Assembly: GCF_052056485.1 (NCBI RefSeq) | Contig: NZ_CP183948.1 | Span: 5,642,001 to 5,706,000, forward strand | Direction: 5' to 3' | DNA length: 64,000 bases | Origin: Paenibacillus_AQ nitricinens | GTDB taxonomy: Bacteria; Bacillota; Bacilli; Paenibacillales; Paenibacillaceae | Part shown: one piece after another, positions 5,958-14,867 of the stretch | Position numbering within the stretch: position 1 is the first letter of the stretch | How the letters are laid out: each line of letters begins with the position of its first letter | The notes under the pieces: generated by a model | Database searches by the model: none | What the model was told of the DNA's origin: nothing | The model's input: only the letters and a program-made list of their open reading frames with translations | Made by a program: the position numbers and the translations under genes

Positions 5958-8900
5958 TTAATAATATTTATTAATGATTCTGTAAAAAAGAACCGCCGTT
6001 TCGGCGCGGGTTGCAGCTCCCGTTGGATGGAGCAATTTCCCGTCACCAAGGACAATGCCCTCCCTGACCAGTACGGCTGCTGCCTTCACGGCATAATCAG
6101 CCACTTTAGAGGCATCCGCAAATTTGCCAAAGTCGGAGATGGAACCGGCTTCTGCTAATTTTCCTGACTTCTGCAATGCTCTTACGATAAATACCATCAT
6201 ATCCTGCCGGGAAATCTCTGCTCCCGGATTGAACCTGTTGCCGCCGACTCCGCTGGCAATGCCCAATTGTTTGGCGATTCCCAGCGCTTCATAATAGTAT
6301 GCGTCCTGATCGGCATCCGCGAAGCTCACTTCAAAACCAGCCTTTAAATCAAACGCTCTGACCAGAAGCAATATAAAGTCCGCTCTTTTCATCTTGGCGC
6401 CCGGTTCAAAGAAAGTTCTCGACGTTCCCTGAACGATTCCTTTAGCCGCCAGAGCTTCAATAGCCTCTTTGGCCCACAAATGGCTGCCGATATCACTGAA
6501 AACAGGTTTCTTGGGCTGCAGTTCCGGTGTGGGTGCCGGTGTTGTCGACGGACCTTCACTTGGCTTCAGAGCTGCCGGCGTTGGCGTTGGAGTCGGGTTA
6601 CCACCTCCGCCGCTGCCCGAGCCACCGTCCCCGCTGGCCTTTAATGTAGATACGATTCTCACATTGCTTATCTTGGACGTATTTCCTGCTGCATCAACAG
6701 CTATAATATAGTATTTGTACTGGGTATCCGCAGATAAACCGCTATCTCTGTATTCTGTTGCCTCCAGTGTCTTGATTTCAACGTCATTGCGGTAAATCCT
6801 GTATCCCGTTACTCCCAAATTATCCGTGGAAGGTGTCCATTTTAAATCAATAGCAGAGCTGGATACCGCTTCCGCTCTCTCTATTGTTGGTTCCATGGGA
6901 GCCTCAGTATCAACGATGGTTGGTGTCCACCAGTTGCCGGATGCCACAATCATGCTGAGCAGACGCAAATTATTGCCAAAATATAAATCGTCTTCGGTGG
7001 AAACAGCCGCATTATAATCCCATAATCTATTCAGCCACTCCTGATTGGATGAATCAATCATGGCGCTGACCATCATCGGTGCGGAGAAGGATGTGTCTGC
7101 ATAATCATTGATTGCTTCCGTGCCGTCCAGCTTATATCCCGCAAGGATCTTGGCCGGATCATTATCCGCCTTGGCCCGAATCCAGCGGTTCAGCGTGCTG
7201 AGCTGCTCTTTAGCCCGGTTATCACCTGTCAGGAGATAATCCGTACTGATCCGCCAGGGAATACGGGAAGAGTTGTAGTTGTAATCCCCGTCATTTTCCG
7301 ATTCCAGGAAGTATCCATCCGGGGTATCCCATATCTTCTGGCTTACCGGTTTGTATTGCCCATCCGTATCATCCTTGAATACAAAATCCGGCAACAAACC
7401 GGCTTTGGGACTGTAATTTTCATACAGACTATTAATGATGTTGTACGTCTTATCGGTAACACGATCCCAATTGGGGTCTCCGGATACATTTTTAAAATCT
7501 TTCAGATGCTGCAGCATAAAATCGGAAGGACGTGTAGCATTGCCGAACGTGGAATCATTGTCACTGACCCAATCCGCCAATTTCAATGTCCACTCGGAAT
7601 GGTTGACATCGCTTTTCATAATGGCGTTGATTACCTTTTTGGCCTGGGACAAGTAGTTAATTTCCCCGCTGCTGCCCCATTGGCTGTCGGCAAGCAGAAG
7701 AGCGTAAGCAATATCCATATCGCCGTCGGTTGCCGAATCCACACCATTGATATCAATAATTTTGGTGCCGGTATCCGCTTGCTGCCATGCCATTAAATCG
7801 GGATTGATTTCACTTGGATGTGCTCTGAAATAGCGATACATCCCGTCAAAATACTTCTTAGCCTCCGGATCATGACCCGCGAGCAAAGCGGTAATCAGCA
7901 TTCCGTAGCCATGTGCTTCCGAAACTGTAATCTCGTTATTCTCAAACCAGTCACCATCGCTATACCATACGTAATATTGGTCTGACTGATATGGATTTTG
8001 TTTCAGATATTTCGTTTTCCACTCGGTATATAATCTGCCCACCGTAGCGTCCAGTTGGGCCTGAGTCAAGTGATTCGGCTTAATGGAGCCAGCCACATAA
8101 GACGTATGCTGCGGAAATGCCTTATGGACACCCGCTCCAGTGGATGAAGGTTTGGTCGTTACTTGAACGGTATTACTCGCCAGCGATTCCATCTCTTCTG
8201 CATTATAGGCCTTCACAGTATAACTATAGGCCGTATCCGGAGTTAACCCGGTATCGCCGTAGGAGACTTCCTTCGTCGTGCCGACTTTGCTGCCGTTGCG
8301 GTATACGTTGTAGCCTGCTGCCTGAATGTTACCGGCCGAAGCCGTCCATTTCAGGTTGATTTGGTAAGGAGAAACCGCAGCTCCTTTTAAATCAGAAGGT
8401 GCTGAAGGCGGCTCCGACTCGCTTGGACCTTCGATTGTTCTGACTTCAACCGGATCTGAATTAATTCTTGTGCCGACCGTTTTGACGATAAATTCATATT
8501 TTTTTGCAGGATTGATATCATCTACCGTGTAGGTGTATTCCGTTTGACCTTCCGCTACCGGCACATATATACTCCAGTGTGTCTTCACCTTGTCATTCTT
8601 CTCATAAATCCGGAATCCTCTTACTGGTTCTGTACTTGCAGAAGGTGCACTCCAGGTCAGAACCGCCTTGCTGCCGTTCAATTTCACCTTCACCGCTTCC
8701 GCCGGGTCCGGCTTGGTGTCCGTTCGCTTGATCCCATACTTGTCATATGCTTTTAGTCCGTCGCCAACGGTGTCCGGCTGACTCTCATCTGCTACGGCTG
8801 CGGTATACGCTGTAAAGGAAAGCACCCGGTCAGTGATGGAAACATCCGTAAACATCTTCTTCTCCGGCTGTTCGTCGATAGCTGCAAAGTAATCATCATA

Positions 8901-11117
8901 AGGAACCGGATTCCCGTTTTCGTCCCGAATCTCGCGGGGTTCTCCATTCTCATCCAGTTCATATTGATTGTTCTTATAATAGAATTTATTTCCGAATGCA
9001 TTGGACATGAGATAGACCGTACCTTTGGGGTTGAGCGCATTGCCCTCTCTATCAAATGTCAGCTTCTCCTTGGGAATAACTTCATCATTGTACATTTGGA
9101 AGGATCTCATATACATATGATCATGGGCCTCGAACACCATATCAATGCCCATCTCGTCAAAGGCGGGAATCAGGTATTTCTTGTAAAACTGGACGCGATC
9201 GTCTTCCCATTGTGCAGAGTTGTCGCCTGCTGCATAGGGGCTTTTGTGAAAAGTAACAAACTTCCACTTCTTGTCGCTGCGGGCGACCGTACTCTTCATC
9301 CAGGCCACTTGGTCCCAGAATTGGTCATCCGCCCATTCCACATCTTTCCCATTCTCTGCAAGTGCCCCCGAGTACTGCGAATTGAAGACAAGATAGAGTG
9401 CATCACCGTATTCAAAAGAATACACAGAGCCTTCTTGGGTATCCGCAACAACCTGTTTCGGCAAGTTGAAATGGTTGTAGAAGTTGTTATTCGGTGTCGT
9501 CTCATCTCCGTCATAATCCATGACCTCATGACCGCCAAGTACAGGCACATATGGCACTTGCAGCAATTGATTCTGGGCTGCCCCGAGCATCCATTGCCAC
9601 TGCTCCTCCAAATCACCGTTATCCACCAGATCTCCGGCGCTGATCAGGAATTTAGGGTCGCCTATATAATCAACTGCTTTCCGGAAGGTATCACCCCAAG
9701 GCTCAAAGTCAGACTTGCTGGAAGCCTGTGAATCGGAACCGGCGATAAAACGGAAAGGCTGGTGGCCGGCAGCATCCGTAGTGAACGAACCGATAGAGCT
9801 CCAATCACCTGATTTTCCGTTACCTGCCCGAAACTTGTAAGCTGTTCCCGGTTGAAGCTGGTCTGCAATGACTTTATGACTAATAAATTTCGTTTTATGG
9901 TTCGTGCTTCTATCGCTTTTACTCATAAAGGTCTCAATTTCATCGGCCTCTCCCTGATAAGTCAAAGCCCCGTTCTCCGGGAAAATGTTCCCCATAACCT
10001 TTGAGGCTTCTATAACCTGTACCACGGTATCCGTCATTGCATCCGTGTACCAGGCCAAGGCAATGCTCGTCTTTGGATCTCCGTTAAACGTCATATTAAT
10101 GGATTTTGGAGCAAGAGGCGAATCCTGAACGCCAAAATTCCAGGAAACTTCCCGAACCAGCGGCACAAGATTTGCCCCCTTGATAAGCTCCTTGGGTACA
10201 GTTACCGTGTAAGACTTCCCATAAGTCAACGGAGGATGGTTTATCCGCAAAGTATCTCTGTTTAAGACTTCAAGTGTAACCCCATCAACCGGTTGATCGT
10301 TCTCATCGGCAAATCGGACTGCATAGCCCGGATCAAGGGCAATGGCCTTGTTGAATTTGATTTCAACGGGAGCTTCGGGAGACACATTTCCAGAACCGTC
10401 TGCAGGTTGCTGGACAAGATCTACAGTAGGAATGACAGGTTCTTTCCCCGGGATCGGCTCGCCGGACACCTTGATATTTCGGATTCTACTGGAACCTGAA
10501 CCCCCTATGCCCTCATCATTCCCTCTAGTGTTGCTATCGGAGCTGACGATCCAGCGAATATATAATATTTCCCGATCATTGCTGTTCGGAAGGGGAGTAT
10601 TCACCAGTCTGCAGATATCGCCCGGGCAATCAAAACTGGAGACAGCCATTTTAAGATTCGTATTCGGCACATCCTCCCACGTTTGTCGGTCTACACTTGT
10701 CTGCACTTTAAAATCACGCGGACCTGACCCGGATGAATTTTGCTCAGAGGATAAGGTAATATTCTCAAATCCGGTTGTAGACACGGCAGCAAGCCAATAC
10801 TTTTTCCCGTTTCCATTGTCCCAGCCCTGATAGCTGATCGCTTTCTTGCTTACATCCACATCCTCGAACACACCGCCTACATTGCGAAAAGTAGACGCTG
10901 TCTCATAGATGCCGTATGTAGCCGAGATTACCCCCACATTTTCAGCGGCCTCATCAAACACCCATTCGGCAATCGTCTTTACACCGGGTATTGAATCTGA
11001 ACCGACAGCATCTGGTGCAGGTGCAGCATTTGCAATCTGGTATGGCAGCAGTAAAAGCACGAGCAACAAAGAAATGGATTGGTGCAGCCTTCTTTTCAAA
11101 TGACCCTTCTTTTGCAC
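5958..11117 (-). CDS. SLH-anchored fusion of a metallophosphoesterase and a GH8 glycanase
   Basis: A 1719-residue secreted protein. Start GTG 11117 is chosen because GAGGG lies eight bases upstream. Order (residues approximate): signal peptide 1-32; discoidin/CBM-like domain 43-223; Ig-like 233-330; purple-acid-phosphatase Fn3-like 333-448; calcineurin-like phosphoesterase 453-713 with GDLVD (495), GGHE (528), His624 in TFHKSPY and AHDH (664); two Fn3 803-989; GH8 997-1399; Fn3 1405-1493; Pro/Thr linker; three SLH repeats 1539-1719. GH8 shows its signature ATDGDMDIAYALLLADSQW (catalytic Asp near 1131) and the acid Glu1067 in SEAHGYGM. GH8 enzymes cut beta-1,4-glucan, chitosan or mixed-linkage glucan. 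SLH repeats bind pyruvylated wall polymer. Motif III has Gly where GNHE is usual. Regulated probably by the divergent AraC gene and the palindrome upstream. Confidence 0.9.
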   Translation of the reverse strand: MQKKGHLKRRLHQSISLLLVLLLLPYQIANAAPAPDAVGSDSIPGVKTIAEWVFDEAAENVGVISATYGIYETASTFRNVGGVFEDVDVSKKAISYQGWDNGNGKKYWLAAVSTTGFENITLSSEQNSSGSGPRDFKVQTSVDRQTWEDVPNTNLKMAVSSFDCPGDICRLVNTPLPNSNDREILYIRWIVSSDSNTRGNDEGIGGSGSSRIRNIKVSGEPIPGKEPVIPTVDLVQQPADGSGNVSPEAPVEIKFNKAIALDPGYAVRFADENDQPVDGVTLEVLNRDTLRINHPPLTYGKSYTVTVPKELIKGANLVPLVREVSWNFGVQDSPLAPKSINMTFNGDPKTSIALAWYTDAMTDTVVQVIEASKVMGNIFPENGALTYQGEADEIETFMSKSDRSTNHKTKFISHKVIADQLQPGTAYKFRAGNGKSGDWSSIGSFTTDAAGHQPFRFIAGSDSQASSKSDFEPWGDTFRKAVDYIGDPKFLISAGDLVDNGDLEEQWQWMLGAAQNQLLQVPYVPVLGGHEVMDYDGDETTPNNNFYNHFNLPKQVVADTQEGSVYSFEYGDALYLVFNSQYSGALAENGKDVEWADDQFWDQVAWMKSTVARSDKKWKFVTFHKSPYAAGDNSAQWEDDRVQFYKKYLIPAFDEMGIDMVFEAHDHMYMRSFQMYNDEVIPKEKLTFDREGNALNPKGTVYLMSNAFGNKFYYKNNQYELDENGEPREIRDENGNPVPYDDYFAAIDEQPEKKMFTDVSITDRVLSFTAYTAAVADESQPDTVGDGLKAYDKYGIKRTDTKPDPAEAVKVKLNGSKAVLTWSAPSASTEPVRGFRIYEKNDKVKTHWSIYVPVAEGQTEYTYTVDDINPAKKYEFIVKTVGTRINSDPVEVRTIEGPSESEPPSAPSDLKGAAVSPYQINLKWTASAGNIQAAGYNVYRNGSKVGTTKEVSYGDTGLTPDTAYSYTVKAYNAEEMESLASNTVQVTTKPSSTGAGVHKAFPQHTSYVAGSIKPNHLTQAQLDATVGRLYTEWKTKYLKQNPYQSDQYYVWYSDGDWFENNEITVSEAHGYGMLITALLAGHDPEAKKYFDGMYRYFRAHPSEINPDLMAWQQADTGTKIIDINGVDSATDGDMDIAYALLLADSQWGSSGEINYLSQAKKVINAIMKSDVNHSEWTLKLADWVSDNDSTFGNATRPSDFMLQHLKDFKNVSGDPNWDRVTDKTYNIINSLYENYSPKAGLLPDFVFKDDTDGQYKPVSQKIWDTPDGYFLESENDGDYNYNSSRIPWRISTDYLLTGDNRAKEQLSTLNRWIRAKADNDPAKILAGYKLDGTEAINDYADTSFSAPMMVSAMIDSSNQEWLNRLWDYNAAVSTEDDLYFGNNLRLLSMIVASGNWWTPTIVDTEAPMEPTIERAEAVSSSAIDLKWTPSTDNLGVTGYRIYRNDVEIKTLEATEYRDSGLSADTQYKYYIIAVDAAGNTSKISNVRIVSTLKASGDGGSGSGGGGNPTPTPTPAALKPSEGPSTTPAPTPELQPKKPVFSDIGSHLWAKEAIEALAAKGIVQGTSRTFFEPGAKMKRADFILLLVRAFDLKAGFEVSFADADQDAYYYEALGIAKQLGIASGVGGNRFNPGAEISRQDMMVFIVRALQKSGKLAEAGSISDFGKFADASKVADYAVKAAAVLVREGIVLGDGKLLHPTGAATRAETAVLFYRIINKYY

Positions 11118-11143
11118 TCTCGTTCCCTCTTTTCGCAAATAAT

Positions 11144-11161
11144 AGTTTAAGCGCTTTAACT
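11144..11161. promoter_or_regulatory. LacI/CcpA-type operator candidate
   Basis: AGTTTAAGCGCTTTAACT is an 18-base near-palindrome with the central GCGC typical of LacI-family and cre operators. It sits about 25-45 bases before the phosphoesterase-GH8 start codon, where binding would block transcription or elongation. Confidence 0.5.
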
Positions 11162-11345
11162 TTCACTTGCAGCGGACCCTGATTTTCTTTTCCCCTCCTT
11201 AAATACAATTTATATGTAAATATAGCGCATTCATTTCTATTCAATCTCTGCATATTTTGTTATTGTTAATGATTTTCTACTTTTACCGCTATTTAATTTC
11301 TAGCCTGTTCAACAGGTCAATGAACGTGATACGATTGATTCAGAT

Positions 11346-12272
11346 TTGGATCATGTTTCTACGAGTGCGAGGATCATTCCCGCCGGATTGGAGATGACAC
11401 CCCTGGAAATCAACTTCTACAAGTCTGATCCCTTTCACATTAGCCGAGAGAAAAAAAATGTTTCAAGTATGCCTTCAAATCATTATCACGATGCTTATGA
11501 AATTCTCTACTTAGTGTCTGGAGAACTGTACTATTTTATAGAAGACCGAACCTTTCAAATCGTCAGCGGGGTTCTATTGTTCATTAACGCTAATGACCTG
11601 CACAGACTGATTAATGTAAACGGTATGATGTACGAAAGAGTTACTTTATTGTTTAAAAGAGAGTTCCTTCGCGACTTTTTTGCGGACAGCCCTCTTCCAT
11701 TCGACCTCTTCTCCTGCTTTCACTCCAGATCAAATGCGATCAAGTTAAGCGGCTACGACCAGAACTTTGTCGAGAATCTTTTCAGCAAATTGATTCATGA
11801 AGACACCAAGAGACCTCCAGGCTTCGACTACTATCGGAAAATCCTGTTGATGGAGCTGCTGATCTTCATCCAACGAAAAAAGCTTCCGGATCAAAACGAG
11901 CATTTTGTAGTAACGAACCGGACCCATAAGAAAATTTCCCAAATCATCCATTTCATCAACGGTAACTTCGCTGAGCCTCTGTCTCTGGAATACATATCGG
12001 ACAGGTTCTCCATAAGCACCTCCCATTTAAGCCGAACGTTCAAGGATACAACCGGTTTTACTTTCAGCGAATATGTAAATAATACCCGCCTCAAAGAAGC
12101 CCGCTCTCTGCTGCAGGACTCCAAATTAACCGTTTCGGAAATCGCTGAGCGTGCAGGATTTGGTAACCTTACCCATTTTGGAAGAGTATTTAAAACCATG
12201 ACCGGAACCTCACCGCTCAAATACCGCAAACAGAACCGGGTTGATGAAGATAATATCTCTACGCAAGCATGA
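11346..12272 (+). CDS. AraC-family transcriptional regulator
   Basis: A protein of up to 308 residues. The N-terminal half is a cupin-like sensor domain (SNHYHDAYEILYLVSGELYY, then FINANDLHRL). The C-terminal about 100 residues are two helix-turn-helix units (LEYISDRFSISTSHLSRTFK and VSEIAERAGFGNLTHFGRVF), ending with GTSPLKYRK as in most family members. The start is uncertain: TTG 11346 gives the longest form, and ATG 11397 is possible; neither has a strong Shine-Dalgarno. It is divergent from the phosphoesterase-GH8 gene with about 230 bases between, so it probably activates that gene in response to a sugar. That link is inference from position. Confidence 0.85.
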   Translation: MDHVSTSARIIPAGLEMTPLEINFYKSDPFHISREKKNVSSMPSNHYHDAYEILYLVSGELYYFIEDRTFQIVSGVLLFINANDLHRLINVNGMMYERVTLLFKREFLRDFFADSPLPFDLFSCFHSRSNAIKLSGYDQNFVENLFSKLIHEDTKRPPGFDYYRKILLMELLIFIQRKKLPDQNEHFVVTNRTHKKISQIIHFINGNFAEPLSLEYISDRFSISTSHLSRTFKDTTGFTFSEYVNNTRLKEARSLLQDSKLTVSEIAERAGFGNLTHFGRVFKTMTGTSPLKYRKQNRVDEDNISTQA

Positions 12273-12318
12273 GATCGGGTGCTTCGTATGGTGAAAGATA
12301 CACTTTCTTATATTTTAT

Positions 12319-12353
12319 AAAAAAAAGAGTGCCCGACCCAAGGCCGGCCACTC
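12319..12353 (-). terminator. Terminator of the glycosyltransferase operon
   Basis: On the minus strand GAGTGGCCGGCC-TTGG-GTCGGGCACTC is followed by eight T, just after the nucleotidyltransferase stop. Confidence 0.8.
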
Positions 12354-12370
12354 CACGTTACCGCTGCCAC

Positions 12371-13102
12371 TTATGGCAGTGCATCCTTCAGCTTCTCTCC
12401 CGCCTCCCGCAGAGACTGGAACGTCCCCGCATCGCTCCACCAATCCTTGAGAACATCATAGCTGAGCCTGCGGTTAGCAGCATATATATTATTTACATCG
12501 GTAATCTCCAGTTCCCCCCTCTTGGAAGGGGATACTTGACGGATGATGTCAAATACAGCTTCATCGTACATATAAATACCTGTTACGCAAAATTTGTTCT
12601 TGGGATGCTCGGGTTTTTCTTCGATATAAGCGATCCATGCAGCATCTTGACTATCGAACACGGGAACACCGTATCTACGTGCGTCGTCCACCGGCTTCAG
12701 CAATACCTTGGCTGTACCTTCAGGCTGCCGGAGATAGCTCTCCACGTAAGGCGTCAGATCATCCATAAATAGATTATCACCAAGCAATACGACAAACCGT
12801 TCCCCAGGGAAAATGAATCCTTCTGCTAAATCGAGAGCCTCTGCAATGCCTCCAGCAGCTTCCTGAATCTTATAAGTCAGAGATACACCAAATGCTGCAC
12901 CGCTGCCTAAAAAATCCGTATACAGACCCGCAGATTGCTTGCTGATGACCAGAAGAATGTCGGTAATCCCTCCCCGGCGAAGCCGATCTATGCCGTAACA
13001 GACCATAGGATATTTGCCGACCGGAAGCAAATGTTTGTTCATAAGCCGGGTCAGCGGCCACAGTCTGGATCCTGTTCCGCCCGCCAGTATGACTCCCTTC
13101 AC
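12371..13102 (-). CDS. Sugar-1-phosphate nucleotidyltransferase (RmlA/SpsI type)
   Basis: A 243-residue protein starting at GTG 13102 behind GAGGAGG. It has the nucleotidyltransferase signature at the N-terminus (GVILAGGTGSRLWPLT), the metal/nucleotide motif VVLLGDNLF, IEEKPEHPKN with the catalytic Lys, and the closing WWSDAGT. This matches short-form glucose-1-phosphate thymidylyltransferases, of which SpsI, in the spore-coat polysaccharide operon of Bacillus subtilis, has the same length and the motifs KGVILAGGTGSRL, GELEITD and WW-DAGT. It would make dTDP-glucose, or a related activated sugar, for the transferases encoded just upstream. It is the last gene of a four-gene operon. No rmlB, C or D genes are near, so the sugar may be used unmodified or be completed elsewhere. 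Confidence 0.88.
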   Translation of the reverse strand: MKGVILAGGTGSRLWPLTRLMNKHLLPVGKYPMVCYGIDRLRRGGITDILLVISKQSAGLYTDFLGSGAAFGVSLTYKIQEAAGGIAEALDLAEGFIFPGERFVVLLGDNLFMDDLTPYVESYLRQPEGTAKVLLKPVDDARRYGVPVFDSQDAAWIAYIEEKPEHPKNKFCVTGIYMYDEAVFDIIRQVSPSKRGELEITDVNNIYAANRRLSYDVLKDWWSDAGTFQSLREAGEKLKDALP

Positions 13103-13149
13103 TTACTTTCCTCCTCTTTATCTAAGTCCTTTGCCTTCGGATCTGCACT

Positions 13150-13887
13150 TTATATGAAACTCGTTGGATCCACATTCCATTTGTTCATAAAGAGCTTACG
13201 ATTTCGTTCCACCAGCTCCTGTAGCCCGGTGTGGTATACCTGCTTGAAGCTCGCACTTCCTTCATGGTGTACCAGACAATCTCCTGCGATAAGCAGTCGG
13301 TACCCCTTTAGCCTGGCGCGATAGCAAAAGTCATCATCCTCGTAATGTCCAGGTGAATATCTCTCATCCAGCAGACCTACGGAAGTAAGTAGCTCTCTTT
13401 TGAATAAAAAACATAATCCTACCAAACGTTTAGTCTCCAACCATTTTTGAGGATTGGAACGGTTAGTTATCTCTGCAGCCTTATGAAAATCTAACAGACT
13501 TTCATAATCAGTCTTCACCTGTTGACGTCCACTCGCATAGTTTGTCACTGGCCCAACAATACCGACTTCAGGAGCACTATATAGCGATCTCTTCAGATTA
13601 GTTAACCATCCATGAGAAACTACCACATCATTATTCAGCAGTAACAATTCATCCCCTGATGCTAGAAGTAGACCTAAATTGCAGGCGGATGGAAAACCTC
13701 GATTCTCAGGCAATGAAATAAACGTTATACGATTCGCACGGCAATAGGCATCCGTTCCATCTGATGAGGCATTGTCTACAACGATGATCTCGTAAGGCAG
13801 TGGAGTATAAGCACGTATCGATTCCACACAGGACCGCAGCAGAGGCAACGCGTTGTAGGTCGGAATAATAATACTAGTCATCGTCAT
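13150..13887 (-). CDS. GT2-family glycosyltransferase with DxD-like NND
   Basis: A 245-residue GT-A fold transferase. ATG 13887 is chosen: GGAGG is eight bases upstream, and the codon overlaps the previous stop as ATGA. Visible motifs: SIIIPTYNALPLLRSCVESI (beta-1/helix-1), IIVVDNASSDGT (nucleotide-binding DNASSDG), NRGFPSACNLGL, LLLNNDVVVSHGWL (the metal-site NND), and HYEDDDFCYRARLKGYRL (base region, EDDDFC). This pattern is typical of rhamnosyl- and glycan-extending GT2 enzymes. It has no N-terminal basic tail, unlike the two transferases encoded before it. It probably adds a sugar from the nucleotide donor made by the next gene, at the cytoplasmic side. The acceptor is unknown. Confidence 0.88.
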   Translation of the reverse strand: MTMTSIIIPTYNALPLLRSCVESIRAYTPLPYEIIVVDNASSDGTDAYCRANRITFISLPENRGFPSACNLGLLLASGDELLLLNNDVVVSHGWLTNLKRSLYSAPEVGIVGPVTNYASGRQQVKTDYESLLDFHKAAEITNRSNPQKWLETKRLVGLCFLFKRELLTSVGLLDERYSPGHYEDDDFCYRARLKGYRLLIAGDCLVHHEGSASFKQVYHTGLQELVERNRKLFMNKWNVDPTSFI

Positions 13888-14867
13888 ATCCGGTTCCTCC
13901 AAGCAGCTACTTGTCTGCGGTATTCGCGCTGCGTTTCGCTATTAAGTAGGCCCCCATCATCTTGACGGGAAAGCACCTCAAGGAGAGCCTCTGCGTGATC
14001 CCCTATGATCAGTTTCTCCACAGCATTTCCAGCACCTATATTCGCTTGACGCAGCCGGTTATGCTTAATCACATTCACCGTTCCAACTTTCTCCACCCTT
14101 AGCTTCTCTAATACAGAACGAGCTTGGGCTTTAGGAGGAACTATTAATTCACGGTAGCCTATGGTCTCAAATGCTCTCCGGGAAAGCGCGTGCGGGACAG
14201 CCGTCATAGAGCTAACTCCGAGATCGTACCGTCCAAGAGCATAATTCAGAAACAGCTTGCTGCGAGTAACATCATCGCATAATCCAAAAGAAGGCATCAG
14301 TGGATCCAAATCATTAAGAGCCACGTCAATTCCACCATCTACAGCAGCTGTGAATAATCCGAGCTGAGCTGCAGGGATAACCATATCTCCGTCCAGGAAG
14401 AGTAGAATATCTCCTCGACTCAGCTTCGCACCAATAGCCCGCCCTACATCATGTCCAACGGACTCCGGGCAATGCACAACTATAGCTTGACGATGTTGTC
14501 TGGAAATGGGAAAGCTGCTATCGCTGCAACCGTTAAGCACGACGATAATTTCAGTAGGTCCCAGCCGCGTTACCTGTTGCAGCAGATGTCCCAAGGTCTG
14601 CTCCTCGTTACGCGCGGAGATAATAACTGACAAGGTCCCACGTAAGCACGGTAAATTCAATACCTCGCGACCTACCTTTGATTGCCGGGACAGAATCGGT
14701 GGCCGAGCGGTAGGGGTGCCTCTTTTTACCGAACGATTCGCTCCCCTTTGGCGGGGTGCCAGTTTTGTTTTGGCCTGACTAGATGCTGAACGTTTCTTTA
14801 CCGTACGAGTTGCTGTTCCTCGTCGAACGGCAGAGCTACCAGATACTTGTAACAGAGCAACCATCAT
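13884..14867 (-). CDS. GT2-like glycosyltransferase with Arg/Lys-rich N-terminal tail
   Basis: A 327-residue protein. The first 65 residues are a basic, Ser/Thr-rich tail (VRRGTATRTVKKRSASSQAK, then GANRSVKRGTPTARPP). The rest is a GT-A domain: LSVIISARNEEQTLGHLL, EIIVVLNGCSD, GHDVGRAIGAKLSRGDILLF, LDGDMVIPAAQLG (DGD metal site) and SSMTAVPHALSRRAFE. The last two motifs are shared almost word for word with the upstream neighbour, so the two are paralogues. Both ends overlap neighbouring genes by ATGA. The polar tail is not a signal peptide; it could place the enzyme on a surface or on a basic scaffold. Donor and acceptor unknown. Confidence 0.85.
   Translation of the reverse strand: MMVALLQVSGSSAVRRGTATRTVKKRSASSQAKTKLAPRQRGANRSVKRGTPTARPPILSRQSKVGREVLNLPCLRGTLSVIISARNEEQTLGHLLQQVTRLGPTEIIVVLNGCSDSSFPISRQHRQAIVVHCPESVGHDVGRAIGAKLSRGDILLFLDGDMVIPAAQLGLFTAAVDGGIDVALNDLDPLMPSFGLCDDVTRSKLFLNYALGRYDLGVSSMTAVPHALSRRAFETIGYRELIVPPKAQARSVLEKLRVEKVGTVNVIKHNRLRQANIGAGNAVEKLIIGDHAEALLEVLSRQDDGGLLNSETQREYRRQVAAWRNRI

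Noticed and set aside
8964..9731. A 255-codon open frame on the plus strand inside the phosphoesterase-GH8 gene
   Set aside because: Antisense to a clearly real enzyme with intact motifs; composition follows the opposite codons and no ribosome binding site is present.
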